DNA of 64,000 nt from Mercenaria mercenaria (taxonomy: Eukaryota; Mollusca; Bivalvia; Venerida; Veneridae), in contig NC_069366.1 of the NCBI RefSeq assembly GCF_021730395.1, forward strand, positions 62,788,001 through 62,852,000, read 5' to 3'. Made by a program: the position numbers and the translations under genes. Below the pieces are notes generated by a model, which saw nothing but the letters and a program-made list of their open reading frames with translations, was not told the DNA's origin and made no database searches. Positions 33,001 through 43,207 of this stretch are shown here, in pieces. How positions within the stretch are numbered: position 1 is the first letter of the stretch; every line of letters begins with the position of its first letter.

Positions 33001-36000
33001 TATGTATGGCAGTATTATGTTACAGGAGATGTATGTATGGCAGTATTATTTTACAGTAGATGTATGTATGGCAGTATTATGTTACAGGAGATGTATGTAT
33101 GGCAGTATTATTTTACAGTAGATGTATGTATGGCTGTATTATGTTACAGGAGATGTATGTATGGCTGTATTATGTTACAGGGGATGTATGTATGGCAGTA
33201 TTATTTTACAGTAGATGTATGTATGGCTGTATCATGTTACAGGAGATGTATGTGTGGCAGTGTTATGTTACAGGAGATGTATGTGTGGCAGTATTATTTT
33301 ACAGGAGCTGTATGTGTGGCAGTGTGATGTTACAGGAGCTGTATGTGTGGCAGTATTATGTTACAGGAGATGTATGTGTGGCAATATTATGTTACAGGAG
33401 CTGTATGTGTGGCAGTGTTATGTTACAGGAGCTGTATGTGTGGCAGTGTTATGTTACAGGAGCTGTATGTGTGGCAGTGTTATGTTACAGGAGCTGTATG
33501 TGTGGCAGTGTTATGTTACAGGAGCTGTATGTGTGGCAGTGTTATGTTACAGGAGCTGTATGTGTGGCAGTGTTATGTTACAGGAGCTGTATGTGTGGCA
33601 GTGTTATGTTACAGGAGCTGTATGTGTGGCAGTGTTATGTTACAGGAGCTGTATGTGTGGCGGTGTTATGTTACAGGAGATGTATGTGTGGCAGTGTTAT
33701 GTTACAGGAGCTGTATGTGTGGCGGTGTTATGTTACAGGAGATGTATGTGTGGCAGTATTATGTTACAGGAGATGTATGTGTGGCAGTGTTATGTTACAG
33801 GAGCAGTATGTGTGGCAGTATTATGTTACAGGAGCTGTATGTGTGGCAGTATTATGTTACAGGAGATGTATGTGTGGCAGTGTTATGTTACAGGAGCTGT
33901 ATGTGTGGCAGTGTTATGTTACAGGAGCTGTATGTGTGGCAGTATTATGTTACAGGAGATGTATGTGTGGCAGTGTTATGTTACAGGAGATGTATGTGTG
34001 GCAGTGTTATGTTACAGGAGCTGTATGTGTGGCAGTATTATGTTACAGGAGATGTATGTGTGGCAGTGTTATGTTACAGGAGCTGTATGTGTGGCAGTGT
34101 TATGTTACAGGAGCTGTATGTGTGGCAGTGTTATGTTACAGGAGCTGTATGTGTGGCAGTGTTATGTTACAGGAGCTGTATGTGTGGCAGTATTATGTTA
34201 CAGGAGATGTATGTGTGGCAGTGTTATGTTACAGGAGCTGTATGTATGGCAGTGTTATGTTACAGGAGCTGTATGTATGGCAGTGTTATGTTACAGGAGC
34301 TGTATGTATGGCAGTGTTATGTTACAGGAGCTGTATGTATGGCAGTATTATGTTACAGGAGATGTATGTTCGGCAGTTTTATATTACAGGAGGATAGATA
34401 TGGCTGTATTATGTTAGGGGAGATGTATGTATTGCAGTATTATGTTACATGAGGTATAGATATGTCAGTATTATGTTAAAGAAGATTTATATATGGCAGT
34501 ATTATGTAATAGGCTTTGTAGATAAGGTAATTTTATGTTTCAGGAGTTATATGTATTGCAGTTTTATGTTACAGGAGATATATGTATTGCTGAAGTTGAG
34601 AAGATAAAAGCCAAGACATTGATAATACATGGCATGAAGGATCCCCTTGTGCCTCTAGAGCATCCTGACTACCTGCATCATAACATCAAAGGCTCAAGGT
34701 GAAATATGGCTTGATTTCTTTAATACATGTATATTGATAGTGTTTTACGTAGCCCATCTACTTTGATAAAAACGGCAGGTGCAGATCTTTGGATCATGGG
34801 GCCTTCAGTTCAAACCTTGGATTAAAGGTCCAATACTAAGGAAAGTGAACATTTTAATTTCTTTTAAAAAGCACAGAAACTATTTCATTTTATTGGAAAA
34901 TGAAAGTTGGTATGTAGAAATTCGAAATAAATCGCAGTATATTTACAATTATTTTTCTATGAAATATGAAGAAAGTTAAAAAGACCTGGGGGGTCATTCT
35001 GTCGATTCATTGAAATTTCAACATAATACACATACATTTCTTTGAGTTCCAAAGACCTTCTGTAAATTTTGACCTGCCAATCTTCATTATTTAGTGTCTT
35101 GCAGAAGTCTATGCACTGGCTATGAAAAAAATTGCCAACTCACTTTCCCTTAGTATTGGACCTTTAAGGTCCATACTCTCTCTGACTTTGATTGGAGACA
35201 AAAAATTGTGTCTGGGATCTTTTTATACTTCACCTTTGATTCATATGGAGAAGTTGAGGTAAGTACAGTGCAGTGCACTGGTAAGGTTAACGCCAGCCAT
35301 TATATAATGACTTATTACTATTGAAAAACAGCATACATCTCATACAGTGAAATAGTTTACTGTAAAAACACATATTTTTGCTAGGTCAAAATTTCGCAAA
35401 TTTGAAATATTGAGTATATTTACAAGGTTTTAAATGTGTGAATTGTAGAAGAGTCAATCTGCTTGCTTCAGCTTTTTAATACATGGGTTGTACATAATCT
35501 GTAATATAAAAATTAGAATTTTAACACAAACAGAACAAACCACATAACTGTTTAATTTAGAATGACTTTCATGTTTGCAGTGTGTTTGATTTAAACACTG
35601 GTATTTCTGCAACTGGATTTATGTTGCATGTAAAGCTGTGTTTGTAAAAGGTTTAAAGTTGTTGAGGTTTACATGTAGTAAGAGGTGTTAAAACATACAT
35701 ACAATTTATAGAGATCAATTTTTATGTTAAACAGTCTAAAGGTAAGGCTTTACAATGTGTAATTTTTTTATGTACATACTCAATATTTCAAATTTGCGAA
35801 ATTTTGATCTAGCAGAAATATGTACTTTTACAGTAAACTGTTTCACTGTATGAGATGTATGCTGTTTTTCAATAGTAATAAGTCCTGATATAATAGCTAA
35901 CTAAAAACAGTTTCATGATACCTGACCAACTAGAAACAGTTTATGAGGAAGAATACTGCAAAAGCTGGCCAACATGATAACTATACAGAACCATTTATAA

Positions 36001-36504
36001 CAGTTAAAGCACCTGCAAGTATTTACTTTCAGGTATACAGTTACCTAATATAGCAAAAATAGATCCCTTGTGAATTTTTCATATTTAACTAAATAACAGT
36101 GTGTGAAAGGCAGCTGGAGTTTTTTGTTTTGATATTAAACAAATCAATGAGTAAATATTAGTAAACTTTTATAATGTTGCTGTTGACCTTAATACAATCA
36201 ACACTGTTTATTTTCCAACAGAGGTAGCTCATAATTACTTTGCAATACACCTCAAGATAATTTTATAATGGATTATCTTTGAACACCCCGGGACTTATTG
36301 GAGTCAAGTGCCACATTATCAAGAAATCTCTCATTTTTGAAAAGTCTGACATTGATATGAGAATTTGCTTGTTTAACTGCATTATGAAGGTCTTTGTAAT
36401 TTTTCTGTTTCAGACTGTACATAATGCCAGAAGGAAAACACAACATACACCAGAAATATTATCGAGAATTCAACTTTCTCGTCGAGCATTTCTTAAAACG
36501 TTGA
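18097..36504 (+). CDS. BPHL: BPHL-like alpha/beta hydrolase (valacyclovir hydrolase family)
   Basis: Six exons: 18097-18211, 19167-19333, 24233-24386, 28453-28584, 34575-34698, 36414-36504. All junctions are GT-AG and phases agree (1, 0, 1, 1, 2). From ATG 18130 the product is 249 residues; an in-frame ATG at 18097 would give 260. The family hydrolyses alpha-amino-acid esters, including valacyclovir in mammals. Residues (249-aa numbering): DPRGYGQSRPPDRDW at 52-66, nucleophile elbow GWSDGG with Ser96 and the acidic Asp97 that in human BPHL shapes the amine-binding pocket, VIWGANAY, then HGMKDPLVP with Asp201 and MPEGKHNIH with His229. The triad is complete and the length fits the mature vertebrate protein; the longer mammalian mitochondrial presequence is not evident. 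A MITE lies just upstream, and exon 5 is the end of a minisatellite made from its own acceptor. Confidence 0.95.
19386..19581. mobile_element. GAGCC MITE, second copy, in BPHL intron 2
   Basis: Ends GAGCCGTGCCATAGGAAAAC and GTTTTCCCATGGCACGGCTC, flanked by ATAT on both sides (19382-19385, 19582-19585). The inner hairpin phrase GGATCCATGCTGTTC is shared with the copy at 17830. It starts 52 bp after the exon 2 donor. Confidence 0.85.
20163..22785 (+). mobile_element. cluster of Helitron-like tandem-repeat elements in BPHL intron 2
   Basis: The 5' start (TAGCTTGACTATTCAAAGAAT, with self-complementary ATTCAAAGAAT) occurs twice (near 20175 and 20258). Three 3' ends follow, each with a hairpin and the tail CAGCTCTTG, near 21064, 21744 and 22770. 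Between them run units of about 160-200 bp (CCCATAACTCTG, TTATGCCCCTTTT, GGTATCTCAGTA, GAAACTTCACACA). The arrangement suggests tandem or nested copies of one family. No protein is encoded. Confidence 0.65.
22393..22698 (+). mobile_element. small Helitron-like element nested in another copy
   Basis: It starts TTTATGCCCCCGGCATC, followed by GTCC-rich sequence, and ends with GGGGCATCAAGCG, a hairpin and GCCCCTTG. It interrupts a unit of the surrounding family: TTATGCTTTTT on the left and TTTTGACTTTTG on the right would join into the normal unit. Confidence 0.6.
22795..23020 (+). repeat. imperfect direct repeat of about 150 bp
   Basis: The phrase TAAATTAAAGAA..CACAGTCT.CACTAAAAGAAACT appears twice (near 22820 and 22955) in different states of decay. 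No coding signal. Confidence 0.4.
23645..23809 (-). CDS. possible orphan exon, antisense in BPHL intron 2
   Basis: On the - strand a TTTAG acceptor precedes 23809 and a GTAAGT donor follows 23645. The 165 nt between are open for 55 codons in phase 0 (residues such as LIDRDPHPVFMNLATSS, RRKVPFKYSKFKCKHK). The composition is protein-like (charged, mixed residues, Cys and Lys rich end), unlike the surrounding repeats. I recognise no family and find no partner exon nearby. It could be part of a nested gene, a retained exon from a duplication, or chance. Confidence 0.3.
23915..24115. mobile_element. AACCTTTA MITE in BPHL intron 2
   Basis: Ends TTAACCTTTACCCTTCTAAA and CAGCAGGCTAAAGGTTAA. The interior (TGACTGAATAG, CAGTGCTGATCATGATCA, GGTCTGCACTGGTCGCC) is shared, in reverse orientation, with copies near 52946, 59817 and 62312. 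Confidence 0.75.
24430..24955 (+). mobile_element. Helitron-like element, three units, in BPHL intron 3
   Basis: The start ATACGCCCGTCTGAGAAAG and CGGGGCGTAATATG form a hairpin. Three units of about 155 bp follow (CTTCACCAA.CTTG, GGCATAAT.TCTCGGCCA, GCTCTTGAGTTATGGCCC). It begins 44 bp after the exon 3 donor. The 3' end is lost at the next element. Confidence 0.6.
24957..26170 (+). mobile_element. tandem-repeat element with two units of about 490 bp
   Basis: The 5' hairpin ACCCCGACGAAAGTCGGAGG is followed by GTCC-rich DNA. Two long units follow (about 25075-25567 and 25584-26062), each with TTCAGTCAGA.TGC, TAGGGTACTATA, ATGAACATTTATT, and each ending in a poly-C/poly-A run (25500-25540, 25985-26020). 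The 3' border is uncertain. Confidence 0.6.
26621..28247 (+). mobile_element. Helitron-like tandem-repeat element, both ends present
   Basis: The 5' end is a C-run mirrored by CTTGGGGGAGATG. The 3' end is GGGGGAGACATG, the hairpin TGCTTTTTTACAAAAGCA, then TCTTCTAGTT, matching the Helitron rule of a hairpin shortly before CTAG. About ten units of about 145 bp lie between, with the core CAGTAACTTGAGAACCACTT, GTTGAAACTTCATAGGATGA and AAAGGTCAAGGTCACAGG. It is non-coding and lies in BPHL intron 3. Confidence 0.75.
28681..31263 (+). mobile_element. Helitron-like outer element carrying a nested copy
   Basis: Starts TTTTTAGCTCACGTGAGCC with the mirror GGCTCATGGTGAGC, ends GGTGAGCGATCC, the hairpin AGGGTCATCATGACACCCT, then TGTT. 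Own units (CTTCTTGTC, GGTATGTAGCATC, GGGGGTCAC) run from 28760 to 29480 and resume at about 31095 after the inserted element. In BPHL intron 4. Confidence 0.7.
29484..31091 (+). mobile_element. Helitron-like TTAGCTCACC element nested in the previous one
   Basis: 5' hairpin CACCTGTCACAAAGTGACAAG with GGTGAGC. About ten units of about 146 bp (GACCTCTCTAGAGGCC, TGATGATATCTAGGTCA, CGAAACTGGGTCA, AACTAGGTCAGTAGGTC). 3' end GGTGAGCGATTCAG, hairpin GGACCATCATGGTCC, tail TCTTG. The nearly identical copy at 37091-38116 confirms both borders. Confidence 0.8.
31371..31775 (+). repeat. 31-bp minisatellite, first block (about 13 units)
   Basis: Units contain TATGTATGGCAGTATTATG then TTACAG and GAGATG. 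This block is more variable (23-33 bp units) than the main block, from which it is separated by about 1 kb of other sequence. It lies in BPHL intron 4. Confidence 0.9.
31776..32780. other. about 1-kb insertion inside the minisatellite
   Basis: Unrelated sequence with no long frame or recognised domain separates the two minisatellite blocks. The phrase ATGTATGTATG occurs on both sides (31764-31774, 32784-32794) and could be a target duplication, but it is also part of the repeat unit. The left part starts GCAGGGCTCCGGAA. Confidence 0.6.
32781..34574 (+). repeat. 31-bp minisatellite built from the BPHL exon 5 splice acceptor
   Basis: About 57 tandem units of 31 bp end at the true acceptor of exon 5. 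Each unit holds TTATGTTACAG followed by GAGATGTATGTATGG or a close variant; the real junction is TTTTATGTTACAG followed by GAGATATATGTATTGC. The unit therefore spans the end of the intron and the first bases of the exon. Because 31 is not a multiple of 3 and the unit has no stop in any forward frame, three long overlapping frames appear; they are artefacts. Near the end (34376-34560) the units become irregular. Confidence 0.95.
34822..35167. mobile_element. MITE with TTAA target site, in BPHL intron 5
   Basis: TTAA at both ends (34822-34825, 35164-35167) encloses AGGTCCAATACTAAGG and its mirror CCTTAGTATTGGACCT. A TTAA duplication points to piggyBac-type transposition, though the ends do not show the classical CCC start. 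No coding frame. Confidence 0.7.
35299..35895. mobile_element. inverted-repeat element, arms about 115 bp, in BPHL intron 5
   Basis: ACTTATTACTATTGAAAAAC, CATACATCTCATACAGTGAA and AATTTCGCAAATTTGAAATA on the left all reappear reversed on the right (35775-35890), with a few mismatches. The central 350 bp is AT-rich and non-coding. Confidence 0.8.
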
Positions 36505-37090
36505 TTTAACTTGAAGTAGTTGTGCTACTGCATGTATGTACTACATAGAGATTTTAGATTTCTAAAACATGGCAGAAAGATTTAAGAAAAAAATGCAGAA
36601 TACTTCTAACAGTGCCATAATTTTTATCATTTAATTAATTGTTGTTAAAACATGCTTGAAAAGATTCCAATGACAGAAAAGAATAAGAGACATTAATAGT
36701 AATAGGAAATGCATTTTAGTCTTGTATATGCTGGTACATACTTCAAAGAGATATGAAAAAAATCTCTGCCTATATGGTGTGTATATAGAATAAATCCTTA
36801 GGTAGCTTTGTTGATTGAGATATACTTGTAGTGACTTCAAAAGTTTAATTGTAGTAAAAAAAGAATATTTAAAAGATAATTTTATATTTACATTTTGAAC
36901 ATATTTGGTGCATTTTCAGGGAGTGATTAATGTTAAACTGATTATTTATAATAACTGCTGTTTCAATTGATACATTTTTGTGAAAAATCTCAGTTTGTTA
37001 CAATGTAATGGATCATTTTGTTGTTGTTTTTTTTTTCTTGAAATAGCTTATAGTATTTAGCAATGTTTCAAGTATAATATATTTTGTTAC
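36505..37090 (+). other. BPHL 3' UTR and downstream AT-rich DNA
   Basis: The stretch after the BPHL stop has no frame of note. A polyadenylation signal AATAAA lies at 36789-36794, about 285 bp after the stop, and is the best candidate end of the transcript. Confidence 0.45.
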
Positions 37091-38116
37091 TTTTTAGCTC
37101 ACCTGTCACAAAGTGACAAGGTGAGCTTTTGTGATCGTGTGGCGTCCGTCCGTCTGTAAACTTTTGCTTGTGACCACTCTAGAGGTCACATTTTTCATGG
37201 GATCTTTATGAAAGTTGGTCAGAATGTTTATCTTGATGATATCTAGGTCAAGTTCGAAACTGGGTCACGTGTGGTCGAAAACAAGGTCAGTAGGTCTAAA
37301 AATAGAAAAACCTTGTGACCTCTCTAGAGGCCATACTTTTCAATGGATCTTCATGAAAATTGGTCAGAATGTTTACGTTGATGATATCTAGGTCAAGTTC
37401 GAAACTAGGTCACGTGCCATCAAAAACTAGGTCAGTAGGTCAAATAATAGAAAAACCTTGTGACCTCTCTAGAGGCCATATTTTTCATGGGATCTGTATG
37501 AAAGTTGGTTTGAATGTTCATCTTGATGATATCTAGGTCAAGTTCGAAACTGGGTCAAAAACTAGGTCAGTAGGTCTAAAAATAGAAAAACCTTTTGACC
37601 ACTCTAGAGGCCATATTTTTCATGGGATCTGTATGAAAGTTGGTTTGAATGTTCATCTTGATGATATCTAGGTCAAGTTCGAAACTGGGTCAAAAACTAG
37701 GTCAGTAGGTCTAAAAATAAAAAAACCTTTTGACCACTCTAGAGGCCATATTTTTCAATGGATCTTTATGTAAATTTGTCTGAATGTTCACCTTGATGAT
37801 ATCTAGATAAAGTTTGAAACTGGGTCATATGTGGTCAAAACTAGGTCAGTAGGTATAAAAATAGAAAAACCTTGTGACCTCTCTAGAGGCCATACTCTTC
37901 ATGAGATCTTCATGAAAATTGGTGAGAATGTTCACCTTGTTAATATCCAGGTCAAGTTTAAAACTGGGTCATGTGCCTTCAAAAACTAGGTCATTAGGTC
38001 AAATAATAGAAAAACCTTGTGACCTCTCTAGAAGCCATATTTTTCAATGGATCTTCATGAAAATCGGGTCATGTTGAGACAGGTGAGTGATTCAGGACCA
38101 TCATGGTCCTCTTGTT
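37091..38116 (+). mobile_element. Helitron-like TTAGCTCACC element, second copy
   Basis: Same ends as 29484-31091 (TTTTTAGCTCACCTGTCACA; GGACCATCATGGTCC then TCTTGTTT), with about seven units of about 146 bp. Two neighbouring units share a deletion, which suggests recent unit duplication. It lies just downstream of BPHL. Confidence 0.82.
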
Positions 38117-39060
38117 TGTGAAAGGTTTATTGTGAAATCTATATAATTTTAAATCATTTAAATTTGTGGGTACAACAATTTACTTTGTGCAGTATGTATT
38201 CCGGAATTTTAAACATAATATGAATTTAAACTTTACACTTTCGATTTAATTTTGTGGATTGACACAACTAGAAAACCCACAAAAAATAGTCAACCATGAA
38301 AATTTATGATTTCACAGCATTTGCTGTGATAGATTTGCAGCTTTTCTGATGACAAATCTCAGGTGTTTCTTATAGCATTACAAAAAAAGAAGTGGCAGTG
38401 ATGGAATATTAACACAGCAGTGCACAGATGATGTCATGAATTTTTATATGTTTAGTTCTTTTTGTTATAATTTATACTACTAGATGATATAAAGTGCTAT
38501 ATTGAAAACTTTTGTTTTCATCATGATATATATCAGTCAGAAAAAATACCAGAACCAAATATGATCTGCTTAAGCAGATATTTGAAAATACCAACCCCTA
38601 CTCCATTGTGTAGCATAAAGTAAGTGTGAAAGGTTTTTGTCTGCAAAAAGTAAAATCTGTTTTGTTAAATGTTAAAATGCCATGTTTTAATGATTTAGAT
38701 TTTATTTTTAGTGTAAATTCTGTTTGGAAGAAATATTCGAAGAAACATTTTTCAAAATTGTGGATAGCCTGAAAAAAAAAGTCAGTACTGATGCCTTGAT
38801 GACTGCTTCTTGTATTTTGTATCAGTACTAAAACTTTGATGGCTGCTTCTTACAATTTTATGTCTGTACTGACACCTTGATTGCTTCTCCTTTAGTTTAT
38901 ACCTGTGTTAATACCACCTTAATGACCACTTTCCTCCTGTTCTTAAATTGTTACCTGTTTTGAATAGTTGTTAAGTGGGTCATTGTCGTTGCATCCAGTG
39001 GGCTAAAATATCATCATGTTTTTCAAATGATGATGGGAAATTGATTAGGTTATAATTATC
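38117..39060. other. AT-rich DNA without recognised features
   Basis: No open frame over 60 codons and no clear repeat was found. A threefold loose repeat of GATGACTGCTTCT.GT.TT occurs near 38790-38900. Confidence 0.4.
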
Positions 39061-39422
39061 TATCCCACCACACAGTGGAGTGGGAGACATGTTCATTTAC
39101 TCCTGTCTGTGTGTGTGTGTGTCTGTCTGTCTGTCTGTCACAAAGCTTGTCCACACTCTAAGTTGCACATTTCTCATCCGATGTTCACCAAACTTGAACA
39201 AAATCTGTTTGCCAATAGTTCCATAACTAGCCAAACTGGCCCAGGCACTTCGGAATTGTGGCCCTTGGAACATAATTACTGATACAGAGTTGTAGACCGG
39301 TTACTCCTACTCCAACTCCAACAGATACCAGTAGGCTGCAAACAGTATATAAAGACAGACTTACTATTCAGATGTTTAGGCAGTTGTGGGAGAAATGCGC
39401 TTTTCTCAAAAGCACCTCTAGT
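39061..39422 (+). mobile_element. short Helitron-like element
   Basis: 5' hairpin TATCCCACCACACAGTGGAG with TGGGAGACATG, a GTCT microsatellite (39105-39140), one unit, and the 3' hairpin TGCGCTTTTCTCAAAAGCA followed by CCTCTAGTT. The CTAG tail after a hairpin fits a Helitron end. It is a compact relative of 26621-28247. Confidence 0.7.
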
Positions 39423-39521
39423 TATTTTTATTATGTAGAATGTATATAGAAAAAGTGATATTTAGACTGATTGTTAAGAAGTGTACATAATTAAAGCTAA
39501 AAGTGAAAGAACAGTTGTTTG

Positions 39522-42245
39522 TTTTTAGCTCACCAGGTGAGCTATTATGATTGTCTTCAACGTGTGTCCTGCAACATGCATCATTGTCTACTGTAGACAC
39601 TCTGTTGAGCACAGGTTGGCCTAATCTTAGAGAACCATTGTCAGAATATTAACCTCATTAAATCTTAAATTAGTTATTGGGTTAAACTAGAATCACACTG
39701 TCCAGGATGCACTTGCAAATGAGTTCAGGATTCCCATCCGCTGATTGCTCTGCATGTGTAAGGAAAAACGTGGGTTTGATAAATGTGTTGTGTTATAAAT
39801 CTCTAAGTCAATCGTAATAGAACTTAATGAACCTTATTAGAACTGGAATAAAACCATAATCGCTCGCATTCTTCACCACAGTGATCGTCTTCAGGACTGT
39901 CACAATATTTTCAGAACTATTCTGGATTTATTACTGATATATTATCCGTGGCAAAATTTTCAGCATGTTCCAAACTTTGCCCCCGGATGCCCCTGATTTC
40001 TTAACGGATATAACTAATGACTTACAAATGAGTTAGGAGTTCTACAGATGCGTTATGAGTTCTATCTTGGACTCATCAACAAACCCATATGGGGCAGTGT
40101 GATTGTAGCTTTATCTAAAAAACTTGCAAACACTCCAGAAGGCCACATTTTGTTCCTGATTAATGGGAAAATTGGGACAAGGTTGATAATGGGTTATATT
40201 GCATCAAACTCAAGGTTACTGGGTCAAACACCAGGTTACTGGGTCAGACACTAGGTTACTGGGTCAGACTCTAGGTTACTGGGTCAAACACTAGGTTACT
40301 GGGTCGAACACAATGTCACTGGGTCAAACACTAGGTTACTTGGTGAAACACTAGGTTACTGGTTCAAACACTAGGTTACTGGGTCAGACTCTAGGGTACT
40401 GGGTGTTACTGAGTCAGACACTAGGTTACTGGGCCAGACACTAGGTTACTGGGTCAAACACTAGGTTACTGGGTCAAACATTAGGTTACTGGGTCAAACA
40501 CAATGTTACTGGGTCAAACACTAGGTTACTTGGTCAGACACTAGGTTACTGAATCAAACACAAGGTTACTGGGTTAGACACTAGGTTACTGGGTCAAACA
40601 CTAGGTTACTGGGTCAAACATTAGGTTACTGGGTCAAACACAATGTCACTGAGTCAAATACTAGGTTACTTGGTCAGACACTAGATAACTGAATCAAACA
40701 CAAGGTTACTGGGTTAGACACTAGGTTACTTGGTCAAACACTAGGTTACAGGGTCAAACACGATGTCACTGGGTCAAACACTAGGTTACTTGGTCAGACA
40801 CTAGGTTACTGGTTCAAACACTAGGTTACTGGGTCAGACACTAGGTTACTGGACCAAACACTAGGTTACTGGGTTCAAGCACTAGGTTACTGGATCAGAC
40901 TCTAGGATACGGGGTGTTACTGGGTCAAACACTAAGTTTCTGGGTCAAACACTAGGTTATGTAGCTAGGTTTCCTGGGTCAGACTCTAGGTTACTGGGTC
41001 AAACTCTTAAGTTTCTGGGTCAGACTCTAGGATAATGGGTGTAACTGGGTCAAACACTAGGTTACTTAGTCAAACAGTAGGTTACTGGGTCAAACACTAG
41101 GTTACTGGGACAGACATTAGGTTACTGGGTCAGACTCTAGGTTACTGGGTCAGACACTAGGTTACTGGGTCAGACTCTAGGTTACTTGGTCAGACACTAG
41201 GTTACTGGGTCAGACTAGGTTACTGGGTCAAACACTAGGTTACTTGGTCGGACTCTAGGTTACTGGGTCAAACTCTAGGTTACTGGGCCAGACACTAGGT
41301 TACTAGGTCAAACACTAGGTTACTTGGTCAAACACTAGGTTACTTAGTCAGCCACTATGTTACTTAGTCAAACACTAGGTTTCTGTGTCAGACTCTAGGT
41401 TACTGGGTCAGACACTAGGTTACTGGGTCAGACTCTAGGTTACTTGGTCAAACACCAGGGTACTGGGTCAGACCCTAGCTTCCTGAGACAGACACTGGGT
41501 CAGACACTAGGTTACTGCATCAAGCACAAGGTTTCGGGGTCAAATGACATAGAGAATGTGTTAACATTGAAGTGAGCACTTTTTCCATCTGCCAGAATGT
41601 TTGTCATGATAAAATCAAGGTCAAATGGAAAACTTGGTCATCTGGGCTTCACAACTAGGTCACTGGGCCAAATATTAAAAAACGCCGACATGCAGGTGGT
41701 TGTACTATCTCTACATGAATTCTGGTTACAATGTTTGTCTTGATGAATTCCAGGACAGGTTTGAAATTAAGTAAAAACTAGGTCACATCATAAGAAAATC
41801 TTGTTTTCCTGTACAGGTCATGTTTTCAACTTTATCTAGTGTTCAAGATTATGTTCAAACTGGGATATCTGAAGTAAGAAACTAGGTCACTTGGTCAAAT
41901 TGTATAAAATTCTTGTTCTCTAAAGATCTTTCTGTACCTGATATTCATGAAATCTCGTCATAATATCTTTTGATGAAACCAAGTCCAAAATTGAAATGGT
42001 GACAAAAAAGGGGTTAAAGACAAGGTCACTGGGTCAAATCATAGTAAAATATTGCCATCACTCTAGACCTGGTGTACAAGAAACTTGATCAGAATGTTTG
42101 TCTGGATGGATTACAGGTCAAGTTAAATACTGGGTCATCTGGGTGTGAAAAGTAGATCAGATCACTAGGTCAAATCTAGTCGATCTAACAACCCTAGTCA
42201 AAATATGTGTTTTTAGAGGGTGGGTTTACCTTGACTGAGTGGTTC
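39522..42245 (+). mobile_element. TTAGCTCACC-type element swollen by a 20-bp minisatellite
   Basis: Starts TTTTTAGCTCACCAGGTGAGC. Ordinary family units with GGTCAAA and AACTAGGTCAC phrases lie at 41530-42200. The 3' end is worn (GACTGAGTGGTTCAGG near 42235). Most of its length is the minisatellite at 40200-41515. Confidence 0.55.
40200..41515 (+). repeat. 20-bp minisatellite, about 62 units
   Basis: Unit GGTTACTGGGTCAAACACTA, with common variants at positions 14-17 (CAGAC or CAAAC, ACTCT) and scattered indels. It resembles the phrase AACTAGGTCACTGGGTCAAA of the host element, from which it probably grew. Confidence 0.9.
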
Positions 42246-43207
42246 AGGTTTTGACTTCGAATCATTTGTTGCTCAACAATATGGGCTTGAAACCGTTTGC
42301 TTGGTGTGTAGAATTCTTCATGTGGGGAATGTATTCAGCTCAAATAAGAAACTGTATGATTCCACCCAGGGGCCCGCCCATGCCTGAAACATACCTGTAG
42401 GGACACCTGTGATGTATCTCCCAAATCAAAAAGTTGCTATATGACTTAAACTCTGATGTTGCGACTTTAAACCCAACGAAACAAACTGACTGATAATCAG
42501 GTAACCATGTTTTTAAAAAGAAAGACTACATCATAATAGCAATATTTTTATATTTCAAATTTTAGTAATAGTTAGCCTATTTAACTGTTTTAGAATTAGA
42601 CTGCGATAATGTAACATGTTGCAAGTGCATACTACATACAGTTTTACTGTACTTGTAATGTTGTTTTTGCCTGGTGAGGATGTTATCATGCCAGCTTTAG
42701 ACAAAGAGGTCTGAGCAAAACAAGACAAAGACTGCAAGTTGAAATGTTTAGAATTAGACATTAGACCACGATAATCCGTAAATAGCCAATCGCAAAGCAG
42801 ACTTGTACCCGTCTATATTTCATATACAACAGTAGCGTTGTATATATATCGGGGGAAACTTTGGCAAAAAACACGTGAATTTCGTGCCAATTTACCATCT
42901 AACAATACAGGCTAACGCCGGAGTTAAATGACCTTGCAATATTCTCACCAGTTATCAATGGGATAAAAAATAAGACTGACTTGGAGGTAAATTCAGTTGA
43001 CAATGTCTAAATATTAATATTGTAAAAATGACCCCATGTTATTAGATATCAATAAAAATGAATTACAATAAACTACATATTTGTAGTGTAGAACCAACTG
43101 GGTAAAAACGTAATTTACACATTCACTGAAACGTTTCCAACAGTTGTAACTTTTTATGTTCACTTGTTATAAAAAAGACATGTCAGCACGATCCTTACAT
43201 TTGCAAT
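42246..43207. other. intergenic DNA, no recognised feature
   Basis: AT-rich sequence with only short frames (for example 42761-42555 on the - strand, no recognisable motif). Confidence 0.4.

Noticed and set aside
33060-34452. Three long overlapping + frames (369-445 codons) rich in MYVWQYYVTG-type repeats
   Set aside because: They are the three frames of the 31-bp intronic minisatellite, which lacks stops in every forward frame; the array is intron 4 of BPHL.
40200-41515. Regular short repeats that might suggest a CRISPR array
   Set aside because: Units are contiguous with no spacers, and the setting is an animal genome.
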